The notes: generated by a model from the sequence alone, not told the origin. Counted from the first letter of the stretch, positions 46,401-54,694 are shown. The stretch: DNA of 64,000 nt from Synechococcus sp. PCC 7335 (GCF_000155595.1 NZ_DS989904.1:62001-126000); one strand, 5' to 3'. Numbers and translations: made by a program.

Positions 46401-46605
46401 AGAACTCTTCTTCTATTTTCTCAGTGACGAGTGATTCAACTCGCTCAGCACTTGCTCCTGGGAAAAGAGTCGTAATCGAAGCATTCCTTTGAACAATCTC
46501 AGGATCTTCTAGCCTTGGCAAAGTCAAGAACGCAGAAATGCCCCAAACAACAATCAGCGTCAGCGTCAGGAATAGAAGCTGTCGATTTCGATAAAACACA
46601 TTCAT
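43441..46605 (-). CDS. RND efflux transporter permease subunit
   Basis: A 1054-residue inner-membrane RND pump, the usual size of AcrB/MexB/CzcA relatives. It shows the first helix (RQLLFLTLTLIVVWGISAFLTLP), porter-domain blocks (FPGASAERVESLVTEKIEEEF) and helices 2-6 with VTGLIIALGLLIDNAIVVVDEVQIRL, carrying the proton-relay Asp pair region. The second half mirrors this (FGFTAILGTLGLIGLAINDSIVVLAAL). The LIDNAIVVVDEV pattern fits multidrug or heavy-metal groups; the substrate is not set. It overlaps the adaptor gene by four bases (ATGA), so the two are co-translated. Confidence 0.94.
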   Translation of the reverse strand: MNVFYRNRQLLFLTLTLIVVWGISAFLTLPRLEDPEIVQRNASITTLFPGASAERVESLVTEKIEEEFSDVEEISNIESTSSPNISVVTIELKDAVANVAPVWARIRSQLEDVTPELPPGAQDPVYEDADVAANALIVGLTWDLESPVNAALLQRVAEGLEDQLKVIPGTDKVELFGVADEEIQVVVDQAIAARLGLTAEAIAQQVRASDAKVSAGTLQGDADELLLEIDSNLESLERIRQIPIRVGDDGQARMLGDVATVSKAVQEPAEELALIGGKPAVVLSVQVESSFRVDDWAQEARQVLAAFEETLSDGLSLTTVLDQSQYVQQRLNGVIGNLLLSSGLVIVVSLFMLGWRSAAIVGLALPLATLMVFGAMKVLNIPLHQMSVTGLIIALGLLIDNAIVVVDEVQIRLRAGMHPSEAVSETVKHLVVPLVASTLTTVLAFIPIATSPGGTGEFIGTIGTTVILALLSSLALSLTVIAAMIGLIYRRWPSRMGTPAAPLPAASASSHPSKRWWANQWWEGGFSNRALSTAYANSLYLTFRRPILGIGVALILPILGFVQFASLPQQFFPPTNRDQFQIEFEMPAQTAMSLTRSQVLQARDLIREHPAVEEVHWFLGKSAPSFFYNVVASRENAPDYAQGIVQLNSADNLRDTITTLQQQLDAAFPQAQALVRQLEQGPPFPAPIELRLYGSEMSRLREIGNQLRGELAQIPSVIHTRADMSEVQPKLALQVSEVAARRTGLDNSAIAAQLNSTLDGAVGGSLLEDTEDIPVRVRVGDAVRGDLSAIASTDLLSTNGTSDGANPVPLSAVASIDLVPDIATIAHYNGQRVNNVQAFLTAGALPDTVLTQFQQQLEESGFELPTGYRIEYGGEADARGTAVGNLLASVGVLAILMVATLVLSFNSFAIAALLGVVAVCAVGLAAMALWVFNSIFGFTAILGTLGLIGLAINDSIVVLAALREDPLARTGDVKATVQVVLKATRHVAATTVTTIVGFVPLMLDSTGFWPPLAIAIAGGLGGATLLALYFIPSAYILIFRQSDKQSDLRLETSH

Positions 46606-48041
46606 CGCACTGTCTCGCTAGAAGTGGTCCCGCTAGAAATGGTCTTGCCAGGTGCGGGCTGAATAGAAGAAATATCGCTAGGAATCACCAACTGATCTAC
46701 AACAACTCGGTGAGTGCCGCTGACAATGACGCGATCGCCCTCTGACACCAAACCTCTCACAAAAGACCGTGCCGTCTCCCCATTATTCTCAGAATGCAGT
46801 AGCTCTACATCGCGCCTCGCTACCCGGTATGCTTCCTCTCCATTTAGTTCCCCTTCCTCTGTTTTAGTGAGCACGTACACTGACCATAACCCTCGCTCTC
46901 CTGCCACCAGCGCTGTACTTGGCAACCAATAACCAGACGAGGCCTGTTGTTCATTTACTACCAGCTTCGTGGTGGTGCCAATGGTCAAATCACTATCTGG
47001 TGCAATCTCCAAAACCACTGTGACCGTTTGGCTGTTCTCATCGACTTCCGGCAGTTTCGCGCTTACGAGCGCTGAATAGGTTCGCGATCCCACCTGTATC
47101 GCCTGCGATTCTCCTACCGTTAGCCGCTGTGCTACCCGCTCTGGAACACCAATTCTCGCCTCCATCGCGCCATTTTCTACTAGCTTCATCACCTGCTGAG
47201 ATCCGCCGACAACCGAGCCTTCGTCCACTAGCCGCTGAGAAATCTTTCCTGCAAACGGGGCGTACAGCACACTCTTATCTAACGACACGTCGATGGCGCG
47301 GATGCGGGCATCGATTTGATCTACCTGGGCTGCTTGAGCACTAATCTGCTCTTGGCGAGTCCCGTTGCGCAATTCTTCTAGCTGGCTTTGGGCTTGTTGC
47401 AGTCGATCGGCGATCGCATTGGCACCAAATCGCCTTTCGTCTAGTTCCTCAGCAGAAACTGCGCCTTGAGCGAACAAATCGGCTCGTCGCTGCGCCTGCA
47501 ATTCTGCTAATTCCAGCTGGTTTTGCAAATCACTCACTGCTGCTTCTGCTGAGGCAACGTCTTCTCTACGCGGCCCCGTTTCTAATTCCTGCAGTTGAGC
47601 CAGCACCTGTCTCTTTTGGGCTTCTAGCTGCGATCGCTGCGCTTCTAAATCTCGCATATCCAACCGCGCCAGTGGCTCACCTGCACTGACGACATCCCCC
47701 TCATCGACTAGCAACGCGGTAACCGTTCCGCCTCTCTCGAAGCCCATATTGCTGCTGCGCCGAGCAACCAGCTCTCCAGAATAGGCCCGCTCTGTTGAAT
47801 AGCTATCTGCCGAACGCAGCCGTATTGTCTCTACGGGCAGGCGCTGCACGGTTTCAGCCACGGTATCCTCGTCACCCCACGAATTTGTTAGCCAAACTAC
47901 AGGCGCTAGGATCAGTGGCACCACCAGAAGTAGCTTCCAGCTAACAGCAGGTAAGGAAATTAGGCGTTTCTTGAAAGTGCTGGGCAACTGACGAGCAGAG
48001 GAATCCTCGGACGGGTTCGAGGGAGAAGAATCAGCATTCAT
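46602..48041 (-). CDS. RND efflux periplasmic adaptor subunit
   Basis: 479 residues from the ATG at 48041; the frame opens at a TTG two codons earlier. One membrane-anchoring helix (SWKLLLVVPLILAPVVWLTNSW) is followed by a lipoyl half (FERGGTVTALLVDEGDVVSAGEPLARLD), a long coiled-coil hairpin rich in Gln/Glu/Ala (about 110-200), the second lipoyl half (VLYAPFAGKISQRLVDEGSVV) and a beta-barrel domain. It links the pump to an outer-membrane channel. It is the first gene of the pair and its start overlaps the proposed PadR operators. Confidence 0.92.
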   Translation of the reverse strand: MNADSSPSNPSEDSSARQLPSTFKKRLISLPAVSWKLLLVVPLILAPVVWLTNSWGDEDTVAETVQRLPVETIRLRSADSYSTERAYSGELVARRSSNMGFERGGTVTALLVDEGDVVSAGEPLARLDMRDLEAQRSQLEAQKRQVLAQLQELETGPRREDVASAEAAVSDLQNQLELAELQAQRRADLFAQGAVSAEELDERRFGANAIADRLQQAQSQLEELRNGTRQEQISAQAAQVDQIDARIRAIDVSLDKSVLYAPFAGKISQRLVDEGSVVGGSQQVMKLVENGAMEARIGVPERVAQRLTVGESQAIQVGSRTYSALVSAKLPEVDENSQTVTVVLEIAPDSDLTIGTTTKLVVNEQQASSGYWLPSTALVAGERGLWSVYVLTKTEEGELNGEEAYRVARRDVELLHSENNGETARSFVRGLVSEGDRVIVSGTHRVVVDQLVIPSDISSIQPAPGKTISSGTTSSETVR

Positions 48042-48044
48042 ACT

Positions 48045-48103
48045 CAATTAGTTGATATTCAACTTGTTGTGTAGTATTTGATTAAAGTATACTCAACATG
48101 TTG
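48045..48103. promoter_or_regulatory. Operator region: three CAA-N4-TTG palindromes
   Basis: CAATTAGTTG (48045-48054), CAACTTGTTG (48060-48069) and CAACATGTTG (48094-48103) lie between the divergent efflux operon and padR gene. The last is a perfect palindrome and the last two share a TCAAC-N2-GTTG core. Their place suits repression of both promoters by the adjacent PadR protein, which is inference. Confidence 0.6.
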
Positions 48104-48145
48104 GATATGTCAATTCAGATTTTATTACTTGCCTCCTAGAACAAA

Positions 48146-48697
48146 ATGGCTCTATCGCACACTATTCTGGCCCTACTTTCCAAGCAGCCAGACAGCGGTT
48201 ACGACATCAGTAAGCACTTCGACGAGGAGCTAAGCTGCTATTGGAAAGCTACGCAGCAGCAAGTTTACAGAGAACTTACTAAGCTCACAAAAAATGGCTG
48301 GGTTGACTTTGAAGCGGTGCCGCAAGCAGGTAAGCCCGATAAGAAGATCTATCATATTACTGAGGACGGCTGGCAAGAACTCACGCGCTGGTATGCCGAG
48401 CCGACTGAGCCGACGCCTATTCGCGAGGATTTACTGGTAAAGGTTCTGATCGGTCATAAAATGCCGCGTCAGCTTCTAATTGATGAAGTGAAACATAGAC
48501 AGCAAGTACATAGTGACCAACTTGATCGATATCGTAAGATAGAAGCAGACTATCTTGCAAAAGATGAAATCGAAGATAGTGATCTAGAAGCGCAGTTCAA
48601 ATACCTTACGCTCAAGCGTGGCATTGCCTACGAGACCTCATGGCTGACATGGTGCGATCAGGTGATGGCCATGGTCGATAATCTCGAAGATAGATAA
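48146..48697 (+). CDS. PadR-family transcriptional regulator
   Basis: A 183-residue regulator. The N-terminal winged helix (LSHTILALLSKQPDSGYDISKHFDEELSCYWKATQQQVYRELTKLTKNGWVDFE) is followed by KKIYHITEDGWQELTRWY. A C-terminal alpha-helical dimer domain (LLVKVLIGHKMP to AYETSWLTWCDQVMAMV) completes the usual two-domain PadR-s1 form. It is divergent from the RND efflux pair and probably represses it until a ligand binds. The inducer is unknown. Confidence 0.93.
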   Translation: MALSHTILALLSKQPDSGYDISKHFDEELSCYWKATQQQVYRELTKLTKNGWVDFEAVPQAGKPDKKIYHITEDGWQELTRWYAEPTEPTPIREDLLVKVLIGHKMPRQLLIDEVKHRQQVHSDQLDRYRKIEADYLAKDEIEDSDLEAQFKYLTLKRGIAYETSWLTWCDQVMAMVDNLEDR

Positions 48698-48710
48698 TGC
48701 CGAGGAACAT

Positions 48711-49739
48711 ATGACGTTTGAAACGGCGGCAGAGAAATTTAGGCGAGCACGATCTTTGATTGCTGTGGGGCAAGTATTTGAGGCGTTGCCGCTGTTGGAT
48801 GAGCTAGTTGAAATGGAACCTGGGTGGGCGCAGGTGTATGTACAGCGAGCGCGGATTCGCAAGCGGTTAGGAAATAGAGAGGGGGCGATCGCAGATTACG
48901 CTAGGGCGATTAAGCTAGCACCGACAGCGGAACTATATTTAGCTAGGGCTTTGGTGTGGTTGAGTCTAGATCAGGTGGAAGGAGTAATCGCAGATAGTCG
49001 GCAGGCGATCACGCTTATGCCAGAGCTAGCAGGCGGACATCGGCTATTAGGTAAGGCGTTGGGGTTGTTAGGAGATGGTGAGAGTGCAATTAGCGCCTAC
49101 AAGCAGGCCGCGCGGTGCTATCTAAACGAAAAAGATAAAGAGAACGCGCAGCAATGTATTGATGCGATCAAGCCGTTGCGCGATCTGCCTCCCTTTGTAC
49201 CTTCACCAGAGCCGTGGCCTTCATCAGATTCATCAAAGGTAGAGAACAGTCATGAAGAAATGTCGTGGCCGGAGCAGATTAATACGCAGCAGGCTACAGA
49301 AAGCGCTCAGTCTATGCGGCAGATCAAAACCCAATCCGAAGATGGCAAAAGCAAAGGGATCATTGTTCCGATCAAATCGTTCGATCGTCACTTGCCAGTG
49401 GTAGAGGCTATGTTCGACGGCATTGCTAAGTTTGATATGGTGATCGATCGCAATGCGCCAAACTCAATCATCACCCAGCGAATAGCAAAGCAGCTAGGAC
49501 TCAAAGAAGTCAGCTATCAGTATGTGTATCTAGCAGATGGGACGCCTATGGAGCTATCGATTGCGCGGTTGAGATCGGTAGTAATTGGATCGCTGATTGT
49601 GACGGACGTGGAGGTTGCGATTCTCCCGAAAGGAGGCTCCGCCAACGCGCCAGACAACGCAACTGTTGTTTTAGGAAAGAATTGTTTCACTGGCTATAGC
49701 GTACGCATTAGTGGAAACGAGATTACGTTCATCCGCTAG
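48711..49739 (+). CDS. TPR protein with degenerate retropepsin-like domain
   Basis: A 342-residue protein that starts 13 bases after padR. TPR repeats fill residues 1-150 (AEKFRRARSLIAVGQVFEALPLLDELVEMEPGW; NREGAIADYARAIKLAPTAELYLARALVWL). A charged linker leads to a retroviral-type aspartic-protease fold (about 225-342): PVVEAMFDGIAKFDMVIDRNAPNSIITQRIAKQLGL, VYLADGTPMELSIARLRSVVIG and VLGKNCFTGYSVRI. Where the family normally has DTGAS this protein reads DRNAPNS, so the aspartate survives but the flanking motif is lost. Catalysis is doubtful. It overlaps folB by four bases at the convergent ends. Confidence 0.82.
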   Translation: MTFETAAEKFRRARSLIAVGQVFEALPLLDELVEMEPGWAQVYVQRARIRKRLGNREGAIADYARAIKLAPTAELYLARALVWLSLDQVEGVIADSRQAITLMPELAGGHRLLGKALGLLGDGESAISAYKQAARCYLNEKDKENAQQCIDAIKPLRDLPPFVPSPEPWPSSDSSKVENSHEEMSWPEQINTQQATESAQSMRQIKTQSEDGKSKGIIVPIKSFDRHLPVVEAMFDGIAKFDMVIDRNAPNSIITQRIAKQLGLKEVSYQYVYLADGTPMELSIARLRSVVIGSLIVTDVEVAILPKGGSANAPDNATVVLGKNCFTGYSVRISGNEITFIR

Positions 49740-50098
49740 CTTCTTTCTCTCGTAATTTCTACGCCAACGGTGCCTCCAAAATCTGGAATAGGAGGTGTGG
49801 GTTTGGTGACTTTTACGTTGATCTTTTCGATACGCTCGTCGCTGCCTAGGGCACGGGTCGCAACGGCATCAGCAAGACTTTCAATTAGCTTATATTTTTT
49901 GGTTTGAATGAGTTGTTTGGTTTCTTGAACAATCTCTACATAGCTATGGGTGTCTTCTAGCGCATCGGTCTTTCCAGCTTTTGAAAGGTCGATAAATATC
50001 TTTAAGTCAACATGAAACCACTGACCAAGAACGTTTTCTTCTGGTAAAACGCCAAGATAGCCGAAGGCTTTAATGTCGTTGATGTGGATAATGTCCAT
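49736..50098 (-). CDS. folB: Dihydroneopterin aldolase
   Basis: A 120-residue FolB of folate synthesis, converting 7,8-dihydroneopterin to 6-hydroxymethyl-dihydropterin and glycolaldehyde. Family features are IHINDIKAFGYLGVLPEENVLGQWFHVDLKI near the start, the substrate-side Glu and Tyr of this motif, and LIESLADAVATRAL with KVTKPTPPIPDFGGTVGVEI near the C-terminus. The tunnelling-fold length is normal. The stop overlaps the stop of the TPR gene on the other strand. Confidence 0.94.
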   Translation of the reverse strand: MDIIHINDIKAFGYLGVLPEENVLGQWFHVDLKIFIDLSKAGKTDALEDTHSYVEIVQETKQLIQTKKYKLIESLADAVATRALGSDERIEKINVKVTKPTPPIPDFGGTVGVEITRERS

Positions 50099-50156
50099 TC
50101 GTAAGGCTCAAGACTAGAAGATATTCTATATTCGATAGCATTGAATAGCCGAATGA

Positions 50157-50393
50157 CTATTGATGACTATGAACTTTTTCAAGCCGTTCTGCGATCCAAA
50201 CTTGAATAACAGACTGCCGGGACATGCCTATGCGGTTCGCCTCTCGGTCTAACGCTTCTATCATCCAATCAGGAAAGTCTACGTTAATTCGCTGTTGCTG
50301 CTGTCCAGGTCGCTTTGCTCGTGAAAGATCTAAGTCCTCTATAATGTCTTCTTCGTTCTCGTCAAACTTTCTGTCAAAATCTGCTGCTTTCAT
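50157..50393 (-). CDS. brnA: BrnA-family antitoxin
   Basis: 78 residues from the ATG at 50393 (MKAADFDRKFDENEED); the longer frame overlaps the toxin further and lacks support. An acidic N-terminus is followed by a ribbon-helix-helix DNA-binding domain (QQQRINVDFPDWMIEALDREANRIGMSRQSVIQVWIAERLEK). BrnA neutralises BrnT and represses the operon. It overlaps the toxin gene by 20 bases. Confidence 0.87.
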   Translation of the reverse strand: MKAADFDRKFDENEEDIIEDLDLSRAKRPGQQQQRINVDFPDWMIEALDREANRIGMSRQSVIQVWIAERLEKVHSHQ

Positions 50394-50649
50394 ATAGTTC
50401 AACCTCACGCTTGCGAGCCCGACGGACTGAAATGATTCTAATGTCCTTGTCACGATAGGTGATCACTGCCGCCCACATTTTGAAGTTGACTTTGGCAATC
50501 ACAGTGAATCGGAACTCATCTTCGGTTCGAGCAGGTACCTCAAGTCGAGACTTATCTTGCCAGAGGCTTTGAGCCTCTATGAAGTCGATACCATACTTCG
50601 CCTTATTGGACAGACTTTTGTTTTCGTCGAATTCAAATGCCATGTCCAT
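50374..50649 (-). CDS. brnT: BrnT-family ribonuclease toxin
   Basis: A 91-residue toxin with the BrnT pattern: FEFDENKSLSNKAKYGIDFIEAQSLWQD, RTEDEFRFTVIAKVNFKMWAAVITYRDKDIRIISVRRARKREVELYES. BrnT cleaves RNA through a RelE-like fold and the conserved Arg/Glu set near the C-terminus is present. In this type II system the toxin gene comes first and the antitoxin second, as here. It lies 15 bases after the end of proA on the same strand. Confidence 0.9.
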   Translation of the reverse strand: MDMAFEFDENKSLSNKAKYGIDFIEAQSLWQDKSRLEVPARTEDEFRFTVIAKVNFKMWAAVITYRDKDIRIISVRRARKREVELYESSRF

Positions 50650-50664
50650 ACATAATTTAGCAGC

Positions 50665-51981
50665 CTACAGATCTTTGTGTGTAAAGGGTCTTGCGTCAGC
50701 GCCGGAGTAGGTTGCAACAATATGGCCGTTACCGAGAAGCTGATACTTATAGGTGACGAGTCCTTCTAGTCCGACGGGGCCGCGTGGGGGCATTTTTTGG
50801 GTGCTGATGCCGACTTCTGCGCCGAAGCCGTAACGGAAGCCGTCGGCAAAGCGAGTGGAGCAGTTGTGGTAGACGCCTGCGGCATCGACTTGAGTCATGA
50901 AGGTATTGGCGGTAGTTTGATCGGTGGTGGCGATCGCCTCCGTATGCCGTGACCCATAGGTATTGATATGCTCAATGGCTGCTTCGACGGAGTCCACTAC
51001 CCGCACAGCTAAAATCAAATCACTATATTCTGTTGACCAGTCTTCTTCATCAGCAACCTTGATCCCCGATAAAATCTGACAGGTTCTATCGTCCCCCCGC
51101 AGTTCTACGCCTTCTAGCTGGAGAGCTTCGGCTAGAGTAGGCAAAGCTTTGTTAGCAATCTCTTGGTGAATCAACAAGGTTTCGATTGCGTTGCAGGCAG
51201 AAGGATAACCAGCTTTGGCATCAACGGCGATGCGAGCGGCTTGCTCAATATCGGCGGCGCTGTCTACATATAGATGACAGATGCCGTCGGCGTGACCGAG
51301 AACGGGAATTTTGGTGTTGGCTTGTACGTATTGAACGAACTGGTTCGAGCCGCGGGGGATGATGAGATCGACGTATTTATCAAGAGATAAAAGAGCGTTG
51401 GTTTCTTCGCGGGTGGTCAGAAGCTGGACAGCGTTGGGGTTAGCTCCGGCGTCGGTGATGCCTTGGCGAATGGCTTTGACGAGAGCGGTGCAGGAATGAA
51501 TGGCTTCGCGTCCGCCTTTTAATATCACGCCGTTGCCGGATTTGATGGCGAGGGTGGAAATTTGCATGACGGCGTCGGGGCGAGATTCAAAGATGATGCC
51601 GAGGACGCCCAGGGGAACGCCGATGCGTTTGAGAATTAGACCTTGATCGAGTTCGCGATGAAGGTCTAATTCTCCGGTCGGATCGGGTAATTCGGCAACG
51701 CTGCGGACGCCTTGGATGGCACCGTTGAGTTTGATAGGGTCTAGCTTTAAACGACCGTAAAGGGGTTTGGCTAGGTTGCTGGTAAGGGCGGCGTCAAGAT
51801 CTTTTTGGTTGGCGGTGACGATATCAGGAGCTGCGGTTTCTAGGGATTGGGCGATCGCGTTGATAATCGCGTTTTTTTGCTCGCTGGAGAGTTGGGCAAG
51901 TTCGCGGGCGGCTTGTTGGGTTTGTTGGGCGAGTTCTGTTAGGGTTGGCTGCGCTGTGGTGAGGTTGGTTAAGGTGATCAT
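50665..51981 (-). CDS. proA: Glutamate-5-semialdehyde dehydrogenase
   Basis: A 438-residue ProA of proline synthesis, reducing gamma-glutamyl phosphate with NADPH. Family blocks are [44 protein letters not shown], the nucleotide region [16 protein letters not shown] and the catalytic cysteine in [17 protein letters not shown]. The C-terminal [44 protein letters not shown] completes it. The length is standard. Confidence 0.96.
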   Translation of the reverse strand: MITLTNLTTAQPTLTELAQQTQQAARELAQLSSEQKNAIINAIAQSLETAAPDIVTANQKDLDAALTSNLAKPLYGRLKLDPIKLNGAIQGVRSVAELPDPTGELDLHRELDQGLILKRIGVPLGVLGIIFESRPDAVMQISTLAIKSGNGVILKGGREAIHSCTALVKAIRQGITDAGANPNAVQLLTTREETNALLSLDKYVDLIIPRGSNQFVQYVQANTKIPVLGHADGICHLYVDSAADIEQAARIAVDAKAGYPSACNAIETLLIHQEIANKALPTLAEALQLEGVELRGDDRTCQILSGIKVADEEDWSTEYSDLILAVRVVDSVEAAIEHINTYGSRHTEAIATTDQTTANTFMTQVDAAGVYHNCSTRFADGFRYGFGAEVGISTQKMPPRGPVGLEGLVTYKYQLLGNGHIVATYSGADARPFTHKDL

Positions 51982-52030
51982 TTCTATAGTTGGATGCGAC
52001 TATGAGGAAACAAGAAAGGCGACAAGAATT

Positions 52031-52130
52031 GGGGATTTCCTCCCCAAACCCCCTCCTCTGCTTGGATGCTCAATATCCCGCTTGGGGGCCCAAGCTCCCC
52101 CAAACCCCCCGAAAGGGAGTGTCCGGTCGG
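52031..52130. repeat. C/G-run repeat unit in the proA upstream region
   Basis: Two related blocks occur: TCCTCCCCAAACCCCCTCC (52038-52056) and GCTCCCCCAAACCCCCCGA (52094-52112), with GCTTGGG/CCCAAGC between them (52080-52095). Such C-run sequences recur between genes in filamentous cyanobacteria. It does not look coding, and short frames through it have no family pattern. Confidence 0.5.
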
Positions 52131-52156
52131 ATGCCTTGGTGTACTCGGCTGGAGGT

Positions 52157-53458
52157 CTATATATTGTACAGGGCGTTTCTTGTTATCTTTGATTCATCGC
52201 TCATCGTTTCTAGTACCTTCGCTGCTATTCTTTCGCTGGCACCGGGTTTGCCCATTCTCTGTTTACCGTTTTGGCAAATTAGCTGAAGGCGTTCTGGATC
52301 TTGGATGAGTTGGATGATCGCATCTCCTACTTCATCTACGTTCTCTATCATCTGAATGGATGGGCCTAGCATTTTTGCCTGGACGGTAGCGAAGGCTTTG
52401 GTAAATTGAGGGCCGTTGCCGGGAAGGGTGATGGCGGGCTTGCCTAAGCCGACGAATTGCTCGGTGGCGGTGCCTGCGGTGGCGATCGCAATTTCGGCTT
52501 TGTGCAGACAATCGTTGTAGGCGTTAGTGAGTAGTAGGGTGATGTTCTGGTTACGGTAGATAGATTGAGTGCTATCTATTGGGACCCATCCATGTGGTAG
52601 GGAGGCGATGAGTTTGGCTTGGGAAAGGGTAGGTGCGATCGCACCAAGTAGTGTCAATGACCTATGGGGGAACGTCCGTGCCAGACTAGGGAGAGTTGCC
52701 ACTATGCGGCTCCAGTTTTCGTAGGCTTCGGGTGGCCGAGAACCAGGTAGTAGCAAAATGGTTAGGGCATCTGAGTCTTGTTGTTCTATCAGCGGAGGTA
52801 GTGTGCCGGTAGGTAAGAGGCTATCCATCATCGGGTTACCGACGTATTGAGCAGATAGACCTAGCTGTAATAGGCAGGTCGCGGTAAATTCATCGCGTAC
52901 AAAGAGGTTGCAGCAGCGATGGTGGGCCATCAGCCAGCGTTCCCAGGGTAGGTATACTGAGCCAGACCAGCCTTCTAGACGATCCAAGAATTTGACTGGT
53001 GGATGCTTTCTCGTCTCGTCTCGTAGCCAGTACTCTGATTTGGCTGTGCCTAGAAAGCTATAGGATAGGCCGCTATAGTACGCGAAAAGTAGTGGCACGA
53101 TGTCGCCGACTGCAAGTACGTGTCGTTGATGGGTAGAAGAACTGGAGGGACGCCCTTTATATACAGACGGAACTTGCGCCCAGTTTCTGATAGCAGATAG
53201 CTGAGATTGAGTAAGGGGGATTAGCCCTCCGCTGAGATCTCTACCGAGCTGCTTTGGGTCTCGGTTGAGAAATCCACCAGAGGGAAGCGCGTTTGCTTTG
53301 CCAATAGTCGGAATGTTGGCCCGATGATAAGCGCTGCCACTGCCGCTAATAGGTAGGGCACAAAGGCTAACCTCTGGGTTCTGCTGGTGAATAGCACCTA
53401 AGATACGTACGGCAATGACGTCTTCACCATGGCCGTTACTAATACACAGCAGGTTCAT
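52157..53458 (-). CDS. Lipid-A-disaccharide-synthase-related glycosyltransferase (TIGR03492-like)
   Basis: 433 residues from the ATG at 53458 (MNLLCISNGHGEDVIAVRI); the longer frame to 53515 is less likely. It has a GT-B-like two-domain layout. The N-terminal part includes LCISNGHGEDVIAVRIL and HVLAVGDIVPLLFAY. The C-terminal part includes LLLPGSRPPEAYENWSRIVATLP, IATAGTATEQFVGLGKPAITLPGNGPQFTKAFA. It resembles the cyanobacterial LpxB-related family rather than true LpxB. The acceptor is unknown. Confidence 0.83.
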   Translation of the reverse strand: MNLLCISNGHGEDVIAVRILGAIHQQNPEVSLCALPISGSGSAYHRANIPTIGKANALPSGGFLNRDPKQLGRDLSGGLIPLTQSQLSAIRNWAQVPSVYKGRPSSSSTHQRHVLAVGDIVPLLFAYYSGLSYSFLGTAKSEYWLRDETRKHPPVKFLDRLEGWSGSVYLPWERWLMAHHRCCNLFVRDEFTATCLLQLGLSAQYVGNPMMDSLLPTGTLPPLIEQQDSDALTILLLPGSRPPEAYENWSRIVATLPSLARTFPHRSLTLLGAIAPTLSQAKLIASLPHGWVPIDSTQSIYRNQNITLLLTNAYNDCLHKAEIAIATAGTATEQFVGLGKPAITLPGNGPQFTKAFATVQAKMLGPSIQMIENVDEVGDAIIQLIQDPERLQLICQNGKQRMGKPGASERIAAKVLETMSDESKITRNALYNI

Positions 53459-53548
53459 AAGCAGTAAAAGCTCATAAGAGATACAGAAGTCTTCTCTGGT
53501 CTTTATCATAGTCAAAGTGATTCAGCCGACCAAATAGCAAGCCTGTTC

Positions 53549-54694
53549 ATGCCTTTCTCAATCGACACCGCCATTGATAAGCCCAAACCAAGTGCCAAGC
53601 TGGACGCTTTAGAAACGCATTTGTCTGATCAGGTCGCTCCGATCGCGCAGCAGCTAGATCGTGAGTCAGATAGACTATTTTCGGCTTTCTTGGCGCTCGG
53701 TGCAAAGGGTTGGCTAGCGCCCAAGCTGTCTGAATCTTGTTCCAAATTGTCTGATGGTAGTGTCTCAAGCTCATTGGCGAAAAGCCAGGGACTGGGCTTA
53801 GACAACCACGAATATTGGCAGTTTCAAGGCGCGATCGCCCGCCGTTCTGGGGCCCTGGCTTTTCTTCAGACTCAGCATCAGAGTGCTGCTAGCTTGATCC
53901 AAAGTGGCAGCAACGAGGCTCTCAAACCAAAGTACTTGCCCAAAATGACTACTGGCGATCGACGCATCGGGGTGGGCTTTTCTCAACTGCGACGTCGACC
54001 GTCACCTTTACGAGCAGAGCCCATCTCCGATGGCTATCGGCTCAATGGAGAGGTGCCTTGGGTGACAGGGGCAGGGCTGTTTAGCGAATTTGTTGGAGCT
54101 GCCGTTTTGGCGGATGGTTCGGTGGTATTCGGCTTGATACCGCTAGTGACACAAACAGTTGAAGATCAAAGAATTGTTGTTGGTGAACCGATGCCACTCG
54201 CAGCCATGTCATCGATGAACACGGTAGCGGTGCAGATAGAAGATTGGATTCTACCGGCCGCGCAGCTTGTCGGACATAGGCCGAAAGTTTGGATTGAAGA
54301 GCGAGATCGCGCCAGTCCCTTAAGCCCACTTGGATTGATCCTAGGGTGTACTGAGGCAGGTATAGATGTATTAGGACAGTCATTAAATCGGCGAAACATC
54401 GATCATGATATTGTGATGCAGCTTAGACTTAGACTTAGCTGGTTTCAAACGCACTTATCTAAGATAGAGGCCTTACCTAGCAGCGCCTATGAGCAAAAGC
54501 TAGCCTTCAGAGGAGAGGCAATCACTCTAATGAATACTTGCACTCAAGCTGCAGTGATTGCATCAAGCGGGGCCGCAAATATGCTTACTCATCCAGCGCA
54601 AAGAGTCTATGGCGAATCAATGGTTTTCAGCGTGAGTGGGCAGACTACGAACGGGGCGATCGCGACCTTGAATCACTTAATAAAGGCTGTATGA
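53549..54694 (+). CDS. Acyl-CoA-dehydrogenase-like flavoprotein
   Basis: A 381-residue protein with the ACAD three-part layout. The helical N-terminal domain is LDALETHLSDQVAPIAQQLD to GAIARRSGALAFLQTQHQSAASLI. The beta domain has KPKYLPKMTTGDRRIGVGFSQLRR and SDGYRLNGEVPWVTGAGLFSEFVGAAVLADGSVVFGLI. The C-terminal helical domain ends RVYGESMVFSVSGQTTNGAIATLNHL. ACADs are rare in cyanobacteria. The usual catalytic Glu region is not obvious, so a flavin monooxygenase of the DszC/SfnB kind is also possible. It stands divergent from the LpxB-related gene. Confidence 0.75.
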   Translation: MPFSIDTAIDKPKPSAKLDALETHLSDQVAPIAQQLDRESDRLFSAFLALGAKGWLAPKLSESCSKLSDGSVSSSLAKSQGLGLDNHEYWQFQGAIARRSGALAFLQTQHQSAASLIQSGSNEALKPKYLPKMTTGDRRIGVGFSQLRRRPSPLRAEPISDGYRLNGEVPWVTGAGLFSEFVGAAVLADGSVVFGLIPLVTQTVEDQRIVVGEPMPLAAMSSMNTVAVQIEDWILPAAQLVGHRPKVWIEERDRASPLSPLGLILGCTEAGIDVLGQSLNRRNIDHDIVMQLRLRLSWFQTHLSKIEALPSSAYEQKLAFRGEAITLMNTCTQAAVIASSGAANMLTHPAQRVYGESMVFSVSGQTTNGAIATLNHLIKAV

